From Klenkia soli (lineage in GTDB: Bacteria > Actinomycetota > Actinomycetes > Mycobacteriales > Geodermatophilaceae): 64,000 nt of DNA. Positions 22,793 through 32,176 of the stretch are shown one piece after another (position 1 is the stretch's first letter; each line of letters opens with the position of its first letter). The notes under the pieces were generated by a model. That model was not told the DNA's origin. It made no database searches and worked only from the letters and a program-made list of their open reading frames with translations. The DNA is taken from contig NZ_FNIR01000001.1 of assembly GCF_900103975.1 (NCBI RefSeq), positions 62,001 to 126,000 on the forward strand. The letters run 5' to 3'. A program made the position numbers and the translations under genes.

Positions 22793-24408
22793 GACAGTCC
22801 TTCGGCGAGGGGCCCGAGTGCGAGCACCGGGAAGTAGGTGAGACCGACGACCACGAGGACGACGGCGGTGAGCAGCCCGGCGAACAGCGGGCGGTGGGTG
22901 GGCAGCGTGCCGCTGGTGACCGGGACCCGGCCCTGGGCGGCGAGCCGGCCGGCCAGCGCGAGGACCAGCACGATCGGCAGGAACCGGCCGAACGCCATCG
23001 CCAGCCCGAGCGCCACGTTGTAGAACGGCGTGTTCGCGCTCAGCCCGGCGAACGCCGAGCCGTTGTTGTTGCCGGCGGAGGTGAACGCGTAGAGCACCTC
23101 CGAGAGCCCGTGCGGGCCGCTGTTCAGCATCCCGGCCCGGCCCTCGGGCAGCGCGATCGCGACCGCCGTGCCGACCAGCACGATCGCCGGCGTGGTGAGG
23201 ATGTAGAGGCTCGCGAGGGTCATCTCGCGGCGGCCGAGCTTCTTGCCCAGGTACTCCGGGGTGCGGCCGACCATCAGGCCGGCGACGAAGACCGCGACGA
23301 CGGCGAGCACGAGCATCCCGTAGAGGCCGGTGCCCACCCCGCCCGGCGCGACCTCGCCGAGCATCATGTTGAACAGGGTCACCATGCCGCCCAGCGGGGT
23401 GAGCGAGTCGTGCTGGGTGTTGATCGCCCCGGTCGAGGTCAGCGTGGTCGCGGTGGCGAACAGCGACGAGAGCGGCCCGCCGAAGCGGACCTCCTGGCCC
23501 TCGGGCAGCGCCCCGGCCTGGAATCCGCTGAGCAGCGCCACCGAGATGGCGGCCAGCAGGCCCATCACGCCGAGGATCGCGAAGCCCTGCTTGCGGTCGC
23601 CGACCATCCGGCCGAAGGTGCGCGGCAGGGAGAAGGGGATCAGCAGGATCAGGAAGACCTGGAACAGCGACACCCAGGCGCTGGGCCCCTCGAAGGGGTG
23701 CGCGGAGTTGGCGTTGAAGAACCCGCCGCCGTTGGTGCCCAGCTCCTTGATGACCTCCTGCGACGCCACCGGCCCCCCGGGGATCCATTGCGACCCACCG
23801 GCCAGCGTGGTGACGTCGGTGCCCGCCGACAGGTTCTGCACGACCCCGCCCAGCACGAGGACGACGGCCCCCACGACGGCCAGCGGCAGCAGCAGCCGGG
23901 TGACCGAGCGGGTGACGTCGACCCACGCGTTGCCCAGCCGGTCGGTGCCGGCCCGGGCGAACCCGCGCACGAGGGCGGCCAGCACGGCCAGGCCCACCGC
24001 GGCCGAGACGAAGTTCTGCACCGCGAGCCCGGCCATCTGCACGAGGTGGCCCATCGTCGACTCACCCGCGTAGCCCTGCCAGTTCGTGTTGGTCACGAAG
24101 CTGACCGCGGTGTTCCAGGCGCTGGAGGGCTCGACCGCCGCCATGCCGTTGTCCAGCGGCAGCACTGCCTGCAGCCGCTGCAACGCGTAGAGCAGCAGGA
24201 CCCCGACCAGCGAGAACGCCAGCACGCTGCGCAGGTAGGTGGGCCAGCGCTGCTCGGAGTCGGCGTCCACCCCGACCACGCGGTAGGCCAGCTTCTCGAC
24301 CCGCCAGTGCTTCTCGGACGTATAGACCCGCGCCACCCAGTCGCCCAGCGGCTTGTGGACGACGGCGAGTGCCACCACGAGGACGGCGACCTGCAGCCAG
24401 CTGGCCAT
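22789..24408 (-). CDS. kdpA: Potassium-transporting ATPase subunit KdpA
   Basis: K+-binding channel-like subunit, 539 residues with about ten membrane helices. The four pore-loop regions of the family can be seen, for example [45 protein letters not shown] and [13 protein letters not shown]. Full length. The ATG at 24408 shares one base with the kdpF stop, and the stop overlaps kdpB, so all Kdp subunits are translationally coupled. Confidence 0.97.
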   Translation of the reverse strand: MASWLQVAVLVVALAVVHKPLGDWVARVYTSEKHWRVEKLAYRVVGVDADSEQRWPTYLRSVLAFSLVGVLLLYALQRLQAVLPLDNGMAAVEPSSAWNTAVSFVTNTNWQGYAGESTMGHLVQMAGLAVQNFVSAAVGLAVLAALVRGFARAGTDRLGNAWVDVTRSVTRLLLPLAVVGAVVLVLGGVVQNLSAGTDVTTLAGGSQWIPGGPVASQEVIKELGTNGGGFFNANSAHPFEGPSAWVSLFQVFLILLIPFSLPRTFGRMVGDRKQGFAILGVMGLLAAISVALLSGFQAGALPEGQEVRFGGPLSSLFATATTLTSTGAINTQHDSLTPLGGMVTLFNMMLGEVAPGGVGTGLYGMLVLAVVAVFVAGLMVGRTPEYLGKKLGRREMTLASLYILTTPAIVLVGTAVAIALPEGRAGMLNSGPHGLSEVLYAFTSAGNNNGSAFAGLSANTPFYNVALGLAMAFGRFLPIVLVLALAGRLAAQGRVPVTSGTLPTHRPLFAGLLTAVVLVVVGLTYFPVLALGPLAEGLS

Positions 24409-24488
24409 CAGAACTTCTCCGGGAACAGCAGGGAGGCCAGCAGGTAGCCGACCAGCCCGACCGCGACGGCCAACCCGACCCAGGTCAC
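24408..24488 (-). CDS. kdpF: Small Kdp subunit KdpF
   Basis: 26 residues, nearly all one helix: [19 protein letters not shown], ending PEKF like other KdpF proteins. KdpF is a lipid-like stabiliser of the Kdp complex. GTG 24488 has GGAG five to six bases upstream and overlaps the stop of the 27-residue ORF above it. Confidence 0.85.
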   Translation of the reverse strand: MTWVGLAVAVGLVGYLLASLLFPEKF

Positions 24489-24568
24489 AGCTTCTCCACC
24501 CCTCGTACGGCCAGCGCCAGCAGTCCGAAGACCGCCAGCGTGAGGAGCACGTAGACCACGTCGGTCAC
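24485..24568 (-). CDS. 27-residue membrane microprotein upstream of kdpF
   Basis: GTG 24568 with GGAAGG eight bases upstream gives [20 protein letters not shown] followed by a basic VRGVEKL tail, a single membrane helix with a positive end. Its stop overlaps the kdpF start (GTGA), so it belongs to the same translational chain. I have seen similar small ORFs ahead of actinobacterial kdpF; whether it is a pump subunit is unknown. Confidence 0.65.
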   Translation of the reverse strand: MTDVVYVLLTLAVFGLLALAVRGVEKL

Positions 24569-24846
24569 CGGTATCGCCTTCCGCATCTCGGGCCCGACCC
24601 GTCGCCGGTGCCCTCGCAGTCGGCGACGCTAGGAGCGCCCGGGCCCGCCGCGAGGCGTCTTGACGGGTCCTTGACGCCCGCCGGCGGAGCCCTTGACGTC
24701 GTCCTGACACCCAGGCCTCACTCGGCGATCACGGACCTGGGGCGGAGACGCGCCGGGTTCCCGTGTCCTGGGCTCCGTGATCACCGGGAGGGTCACTCCG
24801 CGGGGCGATCCTGACGGGACCTTGACGGCCGGACGCACCGCGCGGG
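24569..24846. promoter_or_regulatory. Divergent kdpFABC/kdpDE control region with TTGACG repeats and a palindrome
   Basis: Contains CTTGACG at 24659, 24670, 24692 and 24821 and related CTGAC at 24704 and 24811, all in the same orientation, some at about one-turn spacing. These are candidate KdpE sites. Between the two clusters an imperfect inverted repeat with GATCACGGA arms spans about 24724-24787. Confidence 0.5.
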
Positions 24847-27324
24847 GTGATCATGGAGCACATGGGCCGGGGCACCTTGCGCGTCTACCTGGGCGCCGCA
24901 CCGGGCGTCGGGAAGACCTTCGCCGCCCTCGGCGAGGCGCACCGCCGGGCCGCCCGGGGTGCCGACGTCGTCGTCGGGGTGGTCGAGACGCACGGCCGGG
25001 ACAGGACCGCGGCGCAGCTCGAGGGCCTGGAGGTCCTCCCCCGCGCGACCGTCACGCACCGCGGGGTGTCGTTGTCCGAGCTCGACGTGGACGGCGTGCT
25101 GGCCCGCCACCCCGAGGTCGTGGTGGTCGACGAGCTGGCGCACACCAACGCACCCGGGTCGCGCAACGAGTTCCGCTGGCAGGACGTCGACGAGTTCGTC
25201 GCGGCCGGCATCTGCGTGATCACCACCGTGAACGTGCAGCACCTGGCCAGCCTCACCGACGTCGTCGCCCAGATCACCGGGGTCACCCAGGGCGAGACCG
25301 TGCCCGACGAGGTGGTGCGCCGGGCCGACCAGGTCGAGCTGGTCGACATGTCGCCGGAGTCGCTGCGCCGCCGGCTGGCCCACGGCAACGTCTACCCCGC
25401 CGAGCGGGTCGACGCCGCCATGGGCAACTGGTTCCGGGTCGGCAACCTCACCGCGCTGCGCGAGCTGGCCCTGCTGTGGCTGGCCGACCGGGTCGACGAG
25501 GGCCTGCGGCGCTACCGCGCCGAGCACGACATCGACCACGTGTGGGAGACCCGCGAGCGCGTCGTCGTCGCACTCACCGGGGGGCCCGAGGGCGAGACGC
25601 TGGTCCGCCGGGCCGCGCGGGTCGCCCGCCGGGGTGGGGACGGCGTGCTGCTCGCCGTCCACGTGCTGCGCTCCGACGGCCTCACCGGCGCCTCCCCCGC
25701 CGCCCTGCGGGCGCAGCGCACGCTGGTCGAGTCCCTCGGCGGCACCTACCACCAGGTCGTCGGCGACGACGTCGCCACCGCGCTGCTCGAGTTCGCCCGC
25801 GGGGTCGACGCGACGCAGCTGGTCGTGGGCACCTCCCGGCGCACCCGCTGGGCCCGGGCGTTCCGCGGCGGGGTCGGCGGCGCGGTGGTCGCCGAGTCCG
25901 GCGAGATCGACGTGCACATCGTCACCCACGCCGCCGCCGGGTCCCGCGGCCTGCGGCTGCCCCCGCTGACCGGCGCGCTCACCGCCCGCCGCCGCTGGGC
26001 CGGCCTGGTCGTGGCGCTGCTCGGGGTGCCGGCGGTGACCGCCCTGTGCCTGGCCGCCGGGTCGGCGCTGCCCCTGGCCAGCGTGCTCTTGGTCTTCCTG
26101 CTGCTGGTCGTCTCGGTGGCCCTGGTCGGCGGGCTCTACCCCGCCCTGGTCGCCGCGGTGGTCGGCGGGTTGGCCGAGAACTGGTTCTTCACCGTCCCGA
26201 CCGGCCGGCTCACCGTCGACCAGCTCGACGACGTCGTGGCGCTGGCCGGCTACCTGGTGGTCGCCGTCGCGGTGGCCACCGTGGTCGACCGGTCGGCCCG
26301 CCGGGCCACCGCGGCGGCCCGGTCCCGCGCCGAGACCGCGTTGCTGGCCTCGCTGTCCCGCTCGGTCCTCGCGGGCAACCAGGGTCTCCCGGCACTGCTG
26401 GAGCAGGTGCGGGAGGCCTTCGGGCTGGACTCCGTCGCCCTCGTCGAGGACGGCCGGGAGGTCGGTGCCTGCGGCCGGCCCACCGGCGACGTCGACACCG
26501 AACCGATCACCGAGACCCTCGCCCTGCGGCTGAGCGGACGGGCCCTGGCGCCCGGGGACCGGCGGGTGCTGGTGGCCTTCGCCGAGCAGGCCGCCGTCGC
26601 GCTGCAGCAGGGCCGGCTCGCCGCCGCGGCCGCCGAGTCCGACCGGTTGGCCGCCGGCAACAGCATGCGCACCGCCCTGCTGGCCGCGGTCAGCCACGAC
26701 CTGCGCACCCCGCTGGCCGGCATCAAGGCCGCCTCCTCCGCCCTGCGCTCCACCCAGCTCGCGCTCACCGAGGCCGACCGGGTCGAGCTCGTCGAGACCG
26801 TCGACGAGTCCGCCGACCGGCTCACCGGCCTGGTGGACAACCTGCTGGACATGAGCCGCCTGCAGGCCGGCGCCGTCACCCCGGTGACCGCGCCCGCCGA
26901 CCTGGTGGGCGTCGTGCACCGGGCGCTGAGCTGGCTGGAGGACCCGTCGCGGGTCACCGTCACCGCCCCCGACGACCTGCCCGCGGTCCTGGCCGACCCC
27001 GGGCTGCTCGAGCGGGTCGTGGCCAACCTGGTGGGCAACGCGGCCCGGCACGCGCCGTCCGGCCCGCTGGCGGTCACCGCCGGGACGCTGCCCGGACGGG
27101 TGGAGCTGCGGGTCGTCGACCGTGGGCCCGGGGTGCCCGAGGCCGACCGCGAGCGGGTGTTCGCCCCCTTCCAGCGGCTGGGCGACTCGCCGTCCGGGCA
27201 CGGCGTGGGTCTGGGTCTGGCCGTGGCCCGCGGCCTCACGGAGGCCATGGGCGGCACCCTCGACGCCGAGGACACCCCCGGCGGCGGGCTGACCATGGTG
27301 CTGTCCCTGCGGGTGGCGGCGTGA
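24847..27324 (+). CDS. kdpD: Osmosensitive K+ channel histidine kinase KdpD
   Basis: Sensor kinase of the Kdp system, 825 residues. N-terminal KdpD domain with the Walker A site GAAPGVGKT, VVVDELAHTN and a USP-like domain near residues 235-370; then four membrane helices (about residues 385-490), a GAF-like segment, the phosphoacceptor HDLRTPL (H-box) and the ATP-binding NLVGNAARHAP and GHGVGLGLAVARGL. It senses K+ limitation and phosphorylates KdpE. GTG 24847 has no clear ribosome site; ATG 24853 is an alternative. Divergent from kdpFABC and overlapping kdpE by four bases. Confidence 0.95.
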   Translation: MIMEHMGRGTLRVYLGAAPGVGKTFAALGEAHRRAARGADVVVGVVETHGRDRTAAQLEGLEVLPRATVTHRGVSLSELDVDGVLARHPEVVVVDELAHTNAPGSRNEFRWQDVDEFVAAGICVITTVNVQHLASLTDVVAQITGVTQGETVPDEVVRRADQVELVDMSPESLRRRLAHGNVYPAERVDAAMGNWFRVGNLTALRELALLWLADRVDEGLRRYRAEHDIDHVWETRERVVVALTGGPEGETLVRRAARVARRGGDGVLLAVHVLRSDGLTGASPAALRAQRTLVESLGGTYHQVVGDDVATALLEFARGVDATQLVVGTSRRTRWARAFRGGVGGAVVAESGEIDVHIVTHAAAGSRGLRLPPLTGALTARRRWAGLVVALLGVPAVTALCLAAGSALPLASVLLVFLLLVVSVALVGGLYPALVAAVVGGLAENWFFTVPTGRLTVDQLDDVVALAGYLVVAVAVATVVDRSARRATAAARSRAETALLASLSRSVLAGNQGLPALLEQVREAFGLDSVALVEDGREVGACGRPTGDVDTEPITETLALRLSGRALAPGDRRVLVAFAEQAAVALQQGRLAAAAAESDRLAAGNSMRTALLAAVSHDLRTPLAGIKAASSALRSTQLALTEADRVELVETVDESADRLTGLVDNLLDMSRLQAGAVTPVTAPADLVGVVHRALSWLEDPSRVTVTAPDDLPAVLADPGLLERVVANLVGNAARHAPSGPLAVTAGTLPGRVELRVVDRGPGVPEADRERVFAPFQRLGDSPSGHGVGLGLAVARGLTEAMGGTLDAEDTPGGGLTMVLSLRVAA

Positions 27325-27995
27325 GCCGGGTGCTGGTCGTGGACGACGACGTCCAGCTGCTGCGCGCCCTGCGGATCACGCTGCGGGCCGCCGGGCACGA
27401 GGTGGTCACCGCCCCCGACGGAACGACGGCGCTGCGCGAGGCCGCGGCCGCCCACCCCGACGTCGTCGTGCTGGACCTGGGCCTGCCCGACCTCGACGGC
27501 ACCGAGGTGCTGGCCGGCCTGCGCCCCTGGTTCACCGGCCCGGTGCTGGTGCTCTCGGCCCGCGCGGACAGCCGGGACAAGGTCGACGCCCTGGACGCCG
27601 GGGCCGACGACTACGTGACCAAGCCCTTCGACATGGACGAGCTGCTGGCCCGGCTGCGCGCCGTGGTGCGCCGGCGACCCGACACCCCCGGCGAACCGGT
27701 GGTCGTGACCGAGCACTTCACCGTCGACCTCGCGGCCCGGCAGGTGACCGTGGACGGCGTCCCCGTGCGGCTGACCCCCACCGAGTGGGCGCTGCTGTCG
27801 GAGCTGGTGCGCGCCTCGGGCCGGCTGGTCGGGCAGCGGCAGCTGCTGCAGTCGGTGTGGGGCCCGGCCTACGAGACGGAGACCAACTACCTGCGGGTCT
27901 ACCTCGCCCAGCTGCGCCGCAAGCTCGAGCCCGACCCGGCCCACCCGCGGTACCTGCACACCGAACCCGGCATGGGCTACCGCTTCACGCCCTGA
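27321..27995 (+). CDS. kdpE: KDP operon response regulator KdpE
   Basis: OmpR-type response regulator of 224 residues. The receiver domain has VVDDD, the phosphorylated Asp in VVLDLGLPDLDG and the lysine in YVTKPFD. The winged-helix domain includes LTPTEWALLSELVRASGRLV and ETNYLRVYLAQLRRKLE. GTG 27321 lies in the kdpD stop (GTGA), giving coupled synthesis. It should activate kdpFABC through the divergent control region. Confidence 0.95.
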   Translation: MSRVLVVDDDVQLLRALRITLRAAGHEVVTAPDGTTALREAAAAHPDVVVLDLGLPDLDGTEVLAGLRPWFTGPVLVLSARADSRDKVDALDAGADDYVTKPFDMDELLARLRAVVRRRPDTPGEPVVVTEHFTVDLAARQVTVDGVPVRLTPTEWALLSELVRASGRLVGQRQLLQSVWGPAYETETNYLRVYLAQLRRKLEPDPAHPRYLHTEPGMGYRFTP

Positions 27996-28713
27996 AGTCG
28001 ACGCCGCGGTCCTCGAGCCACTCGACCGGGTCGACCGGCTCGCCGTTGATGCCGCCCTCGTGCACCTCGAAGTGCAGGTGCGGGCCGGTCGACTGGCCGC
28101 GGCTGCCCAGCAGCGCGATCGTCTCGCCCATCTCGACGGTGTCGCCGGCTGCGACCTCGATCTCCTCCATGTGGCCGTAGATCGTCACGTCGCCGCTGAC
28201 GCCCAGGATGTAGACGGCCTGCCCGTAGCCGCTGGCCGCGCCGGCCTTGATGACCACGCCGTCCTCGGCCGCGTACTCGGGGGTGAGCATCGGGGCGGCG
28301 AGGTCGATGCCCCAGTGCATGGTGCCCCAGCGCTGGCAGAAACAGGTGGTCATGCGGGCGCCGTCGACCGGCATCACGGCGTCGGGGCGGGCGGCCTCGG
28401 CAGCGGCTGCGGCCTCGGCGTCGCGCTGGGCCCGGGAGGCGGCGACCTCGGCCAGCCGCTGCTGCGCCTGGGCCTCGGTGATGGCCATCTGCGGCATGGC
28501 CTCGGCCTGCTCGGCGAAGTCCGAGTTCTCCGAGGCGGCCAGGGCCTGGGCGACCTCGACGTCGGGCGCGGCGTCGGCGACCGGGGTGCCGTGCAGGCCG
28601 AAGACCCCGGCCAGGACACCGCCGAGGGCGAGGGCGACGACCAGGGCCATCGGCCGGCGCCGTGCGCTGGTCAGCCCGCCCGGACCCCGGCCCGTGCTCC
28701 CCCGACCCGCCAT
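27985..28713 (-). CDS. M23 family metallopeptidase (secreted, LytM-type)
   Basis: Peptidoglycan endopeptidase of 242 residues. A basic N-terminus and one hydrophobic helix (ALVVALALGGVLAGVFGL) give a signal sequence or anchor; an alanine/glutamate-rich helical stretch follows; the C-terminal LytM domain has HWGIDLAAP, the GHM motif and HLHFEVH, which supply the zinc ligands and catalytic His. It overlaps kdpE by 11 bases tail to tail. Its upstream region holds an 11-bp inverted repeat (28749-28759 and 28798-28808). Confidence 0.88.
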   Translation of the reverse strand: MAGRGSTGRGPGGLTSARRRPMALVVALALGGVLAGVFGLHGTPVADAAPDVEVAQALAASENSDFAEQAEAMPQMAITEAQAQQRLAEVAASRAQRDAEAAAAAEAARPDAVMPVDGARMTTCFCQRWGTMHWGIDLAAPMLTPEYAAEDGVVIKAGAASGYGQAVYILGVSGDVTIYGHMEEIEVAAGDTVEMGETIALLGSRGQSTGPHLHFEVHEGGINGEPVDPVEWLEDRGVDFRA

Positions 28714-28748
28714 ACCGCGATCCCCCCGCTGCTCGCCGACCCGCTGAT

Positions 28749-28808
28749 CGCGCACAACGTAACGACCCGTGATCCGTCTGTGACCCCTTGTCCGGCGCGT
28801 TGTGCGCG
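28749..28808 (-). promoter_or_regulatory. Inverted repeat upstream of the M23 peptidase gene
   Basis: CGCGCACAACG and CGTTGTGCGCG are perfect 11-bp inverted arms 38 bases apart, 36 to 95 bases before the ATG. Could be an operator pair or the stem of a leader RNA. Confidence 0.45.
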
Positions 28809-28853
28809 ACACGCCGCCAGGAAAATGACAGCGCTGTAGTTCGCCCCGGTGGG

Positions 28854-29828
28854 TCAGGTGTGCGGGTGCGGCGCCGGCGCCGGGGCCGGCACCGCCAGCG
28901 GGACCCCGGTGGCATCGCGGGCCGCCGTCCGCCGGGCCAGCACGGCCACGCCGACCACCAGGCCGACGACCCCGACCACCTGGCCCGTCGTGGCCAGCAG
29001 GCCCGGCGCGAGCCGCTCGCCGTACACCGGTGCGGCCAGACCGACGGCGACCAGCGGCTCCAGCACCGCCATGACCGGCAGGCACTCGATCAGCGCGCCC
29101 GACTGGTAGGCCCACTGCGCGAAGGTGATGGACGTGGCCCCGGAGACCAGCAGCACGTAGGTGGTCCAGCTGGTGAGCAGGTCGCCCGGGGGGTGGGCGA
29201 CGACGTCCTTGAGCAGCAGACCGGTGATGCCGAACCCGAAGCCGGCGCCGAGCCCCAGCGCCAGCGCCTTGTGCGGGGCGCGCGGCCGCAGCGCCCACAG
29301 CGCCGCCAGCACCATCACCGTCGCGGCCCCCCCGACGCAGAGCAGCAGCGGACCGGGCCGGGCGTAGGCCCCGCCGTGGTCGGGCCGAGCCGAGACGACG
29401 AACAGCCCGAGCGTCACCGCCACCACACCGGCCGAGATCCACTGCCCCTTCTCCGGCAGCACCCGGCCGGGGTACCGCCGGTCGACCAGGGCGCCCAGGG
29501 CGAGGGAGATCACCAGCCCGCCCGACAGCAGCGGCTGCACGACCACCACCGGGCCGAACTTCAGCGCCGCGGCGTGCAGCAGGAATCCGGTCAGCGCGGC
29601 GGCCTGACCGCCGATCCAGGCCCGGTTGCGCACCAGCTTGCCGACCAGCCGCAGCACGGCACCCTGCGGGAGGTCCTGCCCGGCATCGGTGGCGGCCCGG
29701 TGCTGCACGACCGTGGACACCGCGAACGCGCACGCCGAGAGCAGCGCCAGCAGGACCGACAACCCCAGGTGGGGCTCGACGCCGGGGGGCGGCCCCTCGG
29801 CGGCCAGCACCTGCGCGACCCCGCTCAC
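28854..29828 (-). CDS. DMT superfamily transporter-like membrane protein
   Basis: 324 residues with nine to ten hydrophobic segments in two repeated halves, the drug/metabolite transporter layout. Typical pieces: ACAFAVSTVVQHRAA, FGPVVVVQPLLSGGLVISLALGALVD, SITFAQWAYQSGALIECLPVMAVLEPLVAV and GQVVGVVGLVVGVAVLA. The VVQPLL and LEPLVAV segments resemble the NIPA/EamA-type group common in actinobacteria. Substrate unknown. The C-terminus is an alanine-proline-histidine tail (PAPAPAPHPHT). Start GTG 29828. Confidence 0.75.
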   Translation of the reverse strand: MSGVAQVLAAEGPPPGVEPHLGLSVLLALLSACAFAVSTVVQHRAATDAGQDLPQGAVLRLVGKLVRNRAWIGGQAAALTGFLLHAAALKFGPVVVVQPLLSGGLVISLALGALVDRRYPGRVLPEKGQWISAGVVAVTLGLFVVSARPDHGGAYARPGPLLLCVGGAATVMVLAALWALRPRAPHKALALGLGAGFGFGITGLLLKDVVAHPPGDLLTSWTTYVLLVSGATSITFAQWAYQSGALIECLPVMAVLEPLVAVGLAAPVYGERLAPGLLATTGQVVGVVGLVVGVAVLARRTAARDATGVPLAVPAPAPAPHPHT

Positions 29829-29879
29829 ACCGGGCAGCCTGCCACGAGCGGGCCGTCGCCGCGGACCGGGCCCGTCGGG

Positions 29880-30407
29880 TCAGCTGTCGCTGCTGGTGTC
29901 CTGGTCGGGGTCGTCGAAGTCGTCGTCGTCGGGGTCCTGGGGCTGGGCGGCCACCACGGCCTCCACCGTCACCTCGTCGCCGTCGGCGAACACGAAGGTC
30001 ACCGGCACCGACTGGGACGACGTCCGGGCCTGCGCCAGGCCGACCAGCGTGAGGTCGGGACCACCCTCGGCGCCCACGTAGACGTTGTCGCCGGCCGGGG
30101 CGGTGATCGGCAGGTCGCCGGTCACCGAGTCCGCGGCGTCGGTGCGCACCTCGACCAGCTCGGCGTCGGTGGTCCCGCGGTTGGTGATGGCCAGGTACAG
30201 GTCAGCGTCGTCACCGGCGGCGTACCCGCCCTCGACGAACTCCAGCTCGACGTCCTGGACCGTGATGTCGGCGTCCACGGTCTCGTCGACCCCGGCGTTG
30301 CCGCCCACCACCTCCCCCGAGGGCCGCACCTCTGCCTCGTCGGCGCACGCCGAGAGGGTCAGGGCCGCGACGGCGGCGAGGGACAGGAGAGCAGGACGAC
30401 GGCGCAC
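29880..30407 (-). CDS. Lipoprotein, periplasmic copper chaperone (PCuAC/DUF461)-like
   Basis: 175 residues: signal peptide with lipobox LSAC at residue 20, then a beta-sandwich-like domain (ADLYLAITNRGTTDAELVEV, AAGDNVYVGAEGGPDLTLVGL, SVPVTFVFADGDEVTVEAVV). The layout suits the PCuAC family that delivers copper to oxidases, but the usual methionine/histidine copper ligands are not obvious, so metal binding is doubtful. A very acidic tail (DPDDDDFDDPDQD) ends the protein. GTG 30407 has GAGGAG upstream. Last gene of the copper-related chain. Confidence 0.65.
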   Translation of the reverse strand: MRRRPALLSLAAVAALTLSACADEAEVRPSGEVVGGNAGVDETVDADITVQDVELEFVEGGYAAGDDADLYLAITNRGTTDAELVEVRTDAADSVTGDLPITAPAGDNVYVGAEGGPDLTLVGLAQARTSSQSVPVTFVFADGDEVTVEAVVAAQPQDPDDDDFDDPDQDTSSDS

Positions 30408-30443
30408 ACGGGCTCCTCGCTGGACGGGACGGGTGCCGGCCCG

Positions 30444-31502
30444 CTACCCCGGCGCCCCGGCCGGTACGCCCGCCGTGACCGGATCGCGACGGGACCGACG
30501 GGCGGCGAGCGCACCGCCGGCCACCAGACCCGCACCCCCGGCCAGCAGCACCGCGACCGCCGCACGCCCCAGGACACCGGGCCCGGTCGCCAGCACGTTC
30601 GCCGTCCACAGCACGTCGACGTCGGGCAGGCCCTGGACCAGCAGCAGCCAGCCGGCCACCACCGCCAGCACCCCGGTCAGCCCGCCTCGCACGCGCCGGG
30701 CGGCGCGGATGCCCAGCACCGACACCCCGGCCACCAGCAACGCGGGGAGCAGTGCAGAGACGACCGCGCCGGCGTGCGAGCCCTGCGTGACCGACGGCAC
30801 CGGGGTGGCCAGGGCGTGCCACAGCGAGGCGGCCGCCCCCAGGGCCAGCGCCCCCGCCAGCGGACCCGGACCGGACCACCCGGCCGCCACGACGGCCAGC
30901 AGGAGCACGGCGTACAGCGGCCAGACCAGCCAGCCCGGCGGCGGGGGCGACCAGGTCAGCTCGCCGTCGACCACGACGTCCTGCCCGCCGTAGGCCATCG
31001 GCACCGTCCACTCGAGCACCACGTGGTCGGTGGTCGGGTCGGCGGCCACCGCCGGCGGCAGCTGGCCCTCGCTCATCCAGTGCGTGCGGTGGTCGTGCCA
31101 GGTGTACTCGGGCTGCGTGCTCACCTGCACCCAGTCCGGCGCGGCCAGCGGGTCGGCGTCGGCCGGCAGCGGCGTGCGCCCGAAGCGGTCCAGGTTGATC
31201 GTGGTCGCCGGGCTGAGCCGGTTGCGCCACACGCCGTCGGGGCCGATGCGCAGGTAGGGCTCGCCCGAGTACCCGGGCACGGCGAGCTCGGTGCCGGTGG
31301 GGTTGACGACCTCCAGCTCGTCGCCGAACTGCAGCACCCGCACGGTCACCCCGGGCACCGCCGGGGTGACCGAGAGGACCCGGCCGTCGAAGTCGCTGCC
31401 CGCCCGGCCGTCGCCCACGTGCGCGGCGGCCGGCCCGGCCAGGGCCAGCACCGCCACCACCCCGAGGAGGACGACGACGAACCGGGCGCGCAGCACCCTC
31501 AC
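30444..31502 (-). CDS. Secreted/membrane protein of the copper cluster
   Basis: About 352 residues. Signal peptide (FVVVLLGVVAVLALAGPAAAH), an extracytoplasmic domain of about 190 residues (GTELAVPGYSGEPYLRIGPDGVW, a histidine-containing WHDHRTHWMSEGQLPP, and a DVVVDGELTWSPPP ending), then about five membrane helices. No named family comes to mind. GTG 31502 overlaps the Sco1 stop (GTGA). The histidine-rich loop and neighbours suggest a part in copper handling or oxidase assembly. Confidence 0.7.
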   Translation of the reverse strand: MRVLRARFVVVLLGVVAVLALAGPAAAHVGDGRAGSDFDGRVLSVTPAVPGVTVRVLQFGDELEVVNPTGTELAVPGYSGEPYLRIGPDGVWRNRLSPATTINLDRFGRTPLPADADPLAAPDWVQVSTQPEYTWHDHRTHWMSEGQLPPAVAADPTTDHVVLEWTVPMAYGGQDVVVDGELTWSPPPPGWLVWPLYAVLLLAVVAAGWSGPGPLAGALALGAAASLWHALATPVPSVTQGSHAGAVVSALLPALLVAGVSVLGIRAARRVRGGLTGVLAVVAGWLLLVQGLPDVDVLWTANVLATGPGVLGRAAVAVLLAGGAGLVAGGALAARRSRRDPVTAGVPAGAPG

Positions 31503-32176
31503 CCCGCGGCGACGAGAGCCAGGTCGTGGGCGATGTCGCGGCTGGTGTTGCCGGCGTCGAAGGCCACGCTGGCCTCGCCGTCGGTGCCGTAGAGCAGGAG
31601 CAGCGAGGAGTGCTGCTGCCCCATCTCCTCGGCCAGCGGCACCCCGGCGGCCAGCTGCGCGGCGTCGATCTGCGCCTGGTCGCCGGTCAGCCCCACGATG
31701 GCCGGGGCCTCGCCCGTGCCGAAGCGGGCCAGGTACTCGCCCAGCACCGCGGAGCTGTCGCGCGCCGGGTCGGTCGTCACGAACACCACGTGCGTCTTCT
31801 CGGCGACGTCCTGGTCGACCGACTGCAGCGCGATCGCGACGTCGGCCATCGTGGTCGGGCAGATGTCGGGGCAGTTCGTGTACCCGAAGAACAGCAGCGT
31901 CGGCCCGTCGGCGGTCTGCGCCGCGAAGTCGTAGGCCGCCCCGGTCTGGTCGGTCAGGGTGAACTGCGGCTTCTGGTACGGGTTCTGCAGGTACAACCCG
32001 TCGTAGGGGTTGCTCGGCCCGGACACCGTCGCCGGCGCCTCGCCGGCGGCGTGGTCGTGCCCGGAGCCGGACGCGGAGTCGGCCTCGGCCGACCCGCCGC
32101 ACCCGGCCAGCAGCAGGCCGGCGGCCAGCCCCAGCGCAGCCAGGGGACGCGATCGTCGGAGCGCTCGCACGGTCAC
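31499..32176 (-). CDS. SCO1/SenC family copper chaperone
   Basis: 225-residue lipoprotein (LLAGCGGS lipobox) with a thioredoxin-fold domain. The copper motif TNCPDICPTT (CxxxC) and the later distal His in GQQHSSLLLLYG are both present. It delivers Cu to the CuA centre of cytochrome c oxidase in known homologues. GTG 32176 lies in the stop of the YcnI gene and its own stop overlaps the next gene, so translation of the chain is coupled. Confidence 0.92.
   Translation of the reverse strand: MTVRALRRSRPLAALGLAAGLLLAGCGGSAEADSASGSGHDHAAGEAPATVSGPSNPYDGLYLQNPYQKPQFTLTDQTGAAYDFAAQTADGPTLLFFGYTNCPDICPTTMADVAIALQSVDQDVAEKTHVVFVTTDPARDSSAVLGEYLARFGTGEAPAIVGLTGDQAQIDAAQLAAGVPLAEEMGQQHSSLLLLYGTDGEASVAFDAGNTSRDIAHDLALVAAG

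Noticed and set aside
28714-28853. c-di-AMP riboswitch before the M23 peptidase
   Set aside because: The space is short and I see no conserved ydaO-type core; only a simple inverted repeat is evident.
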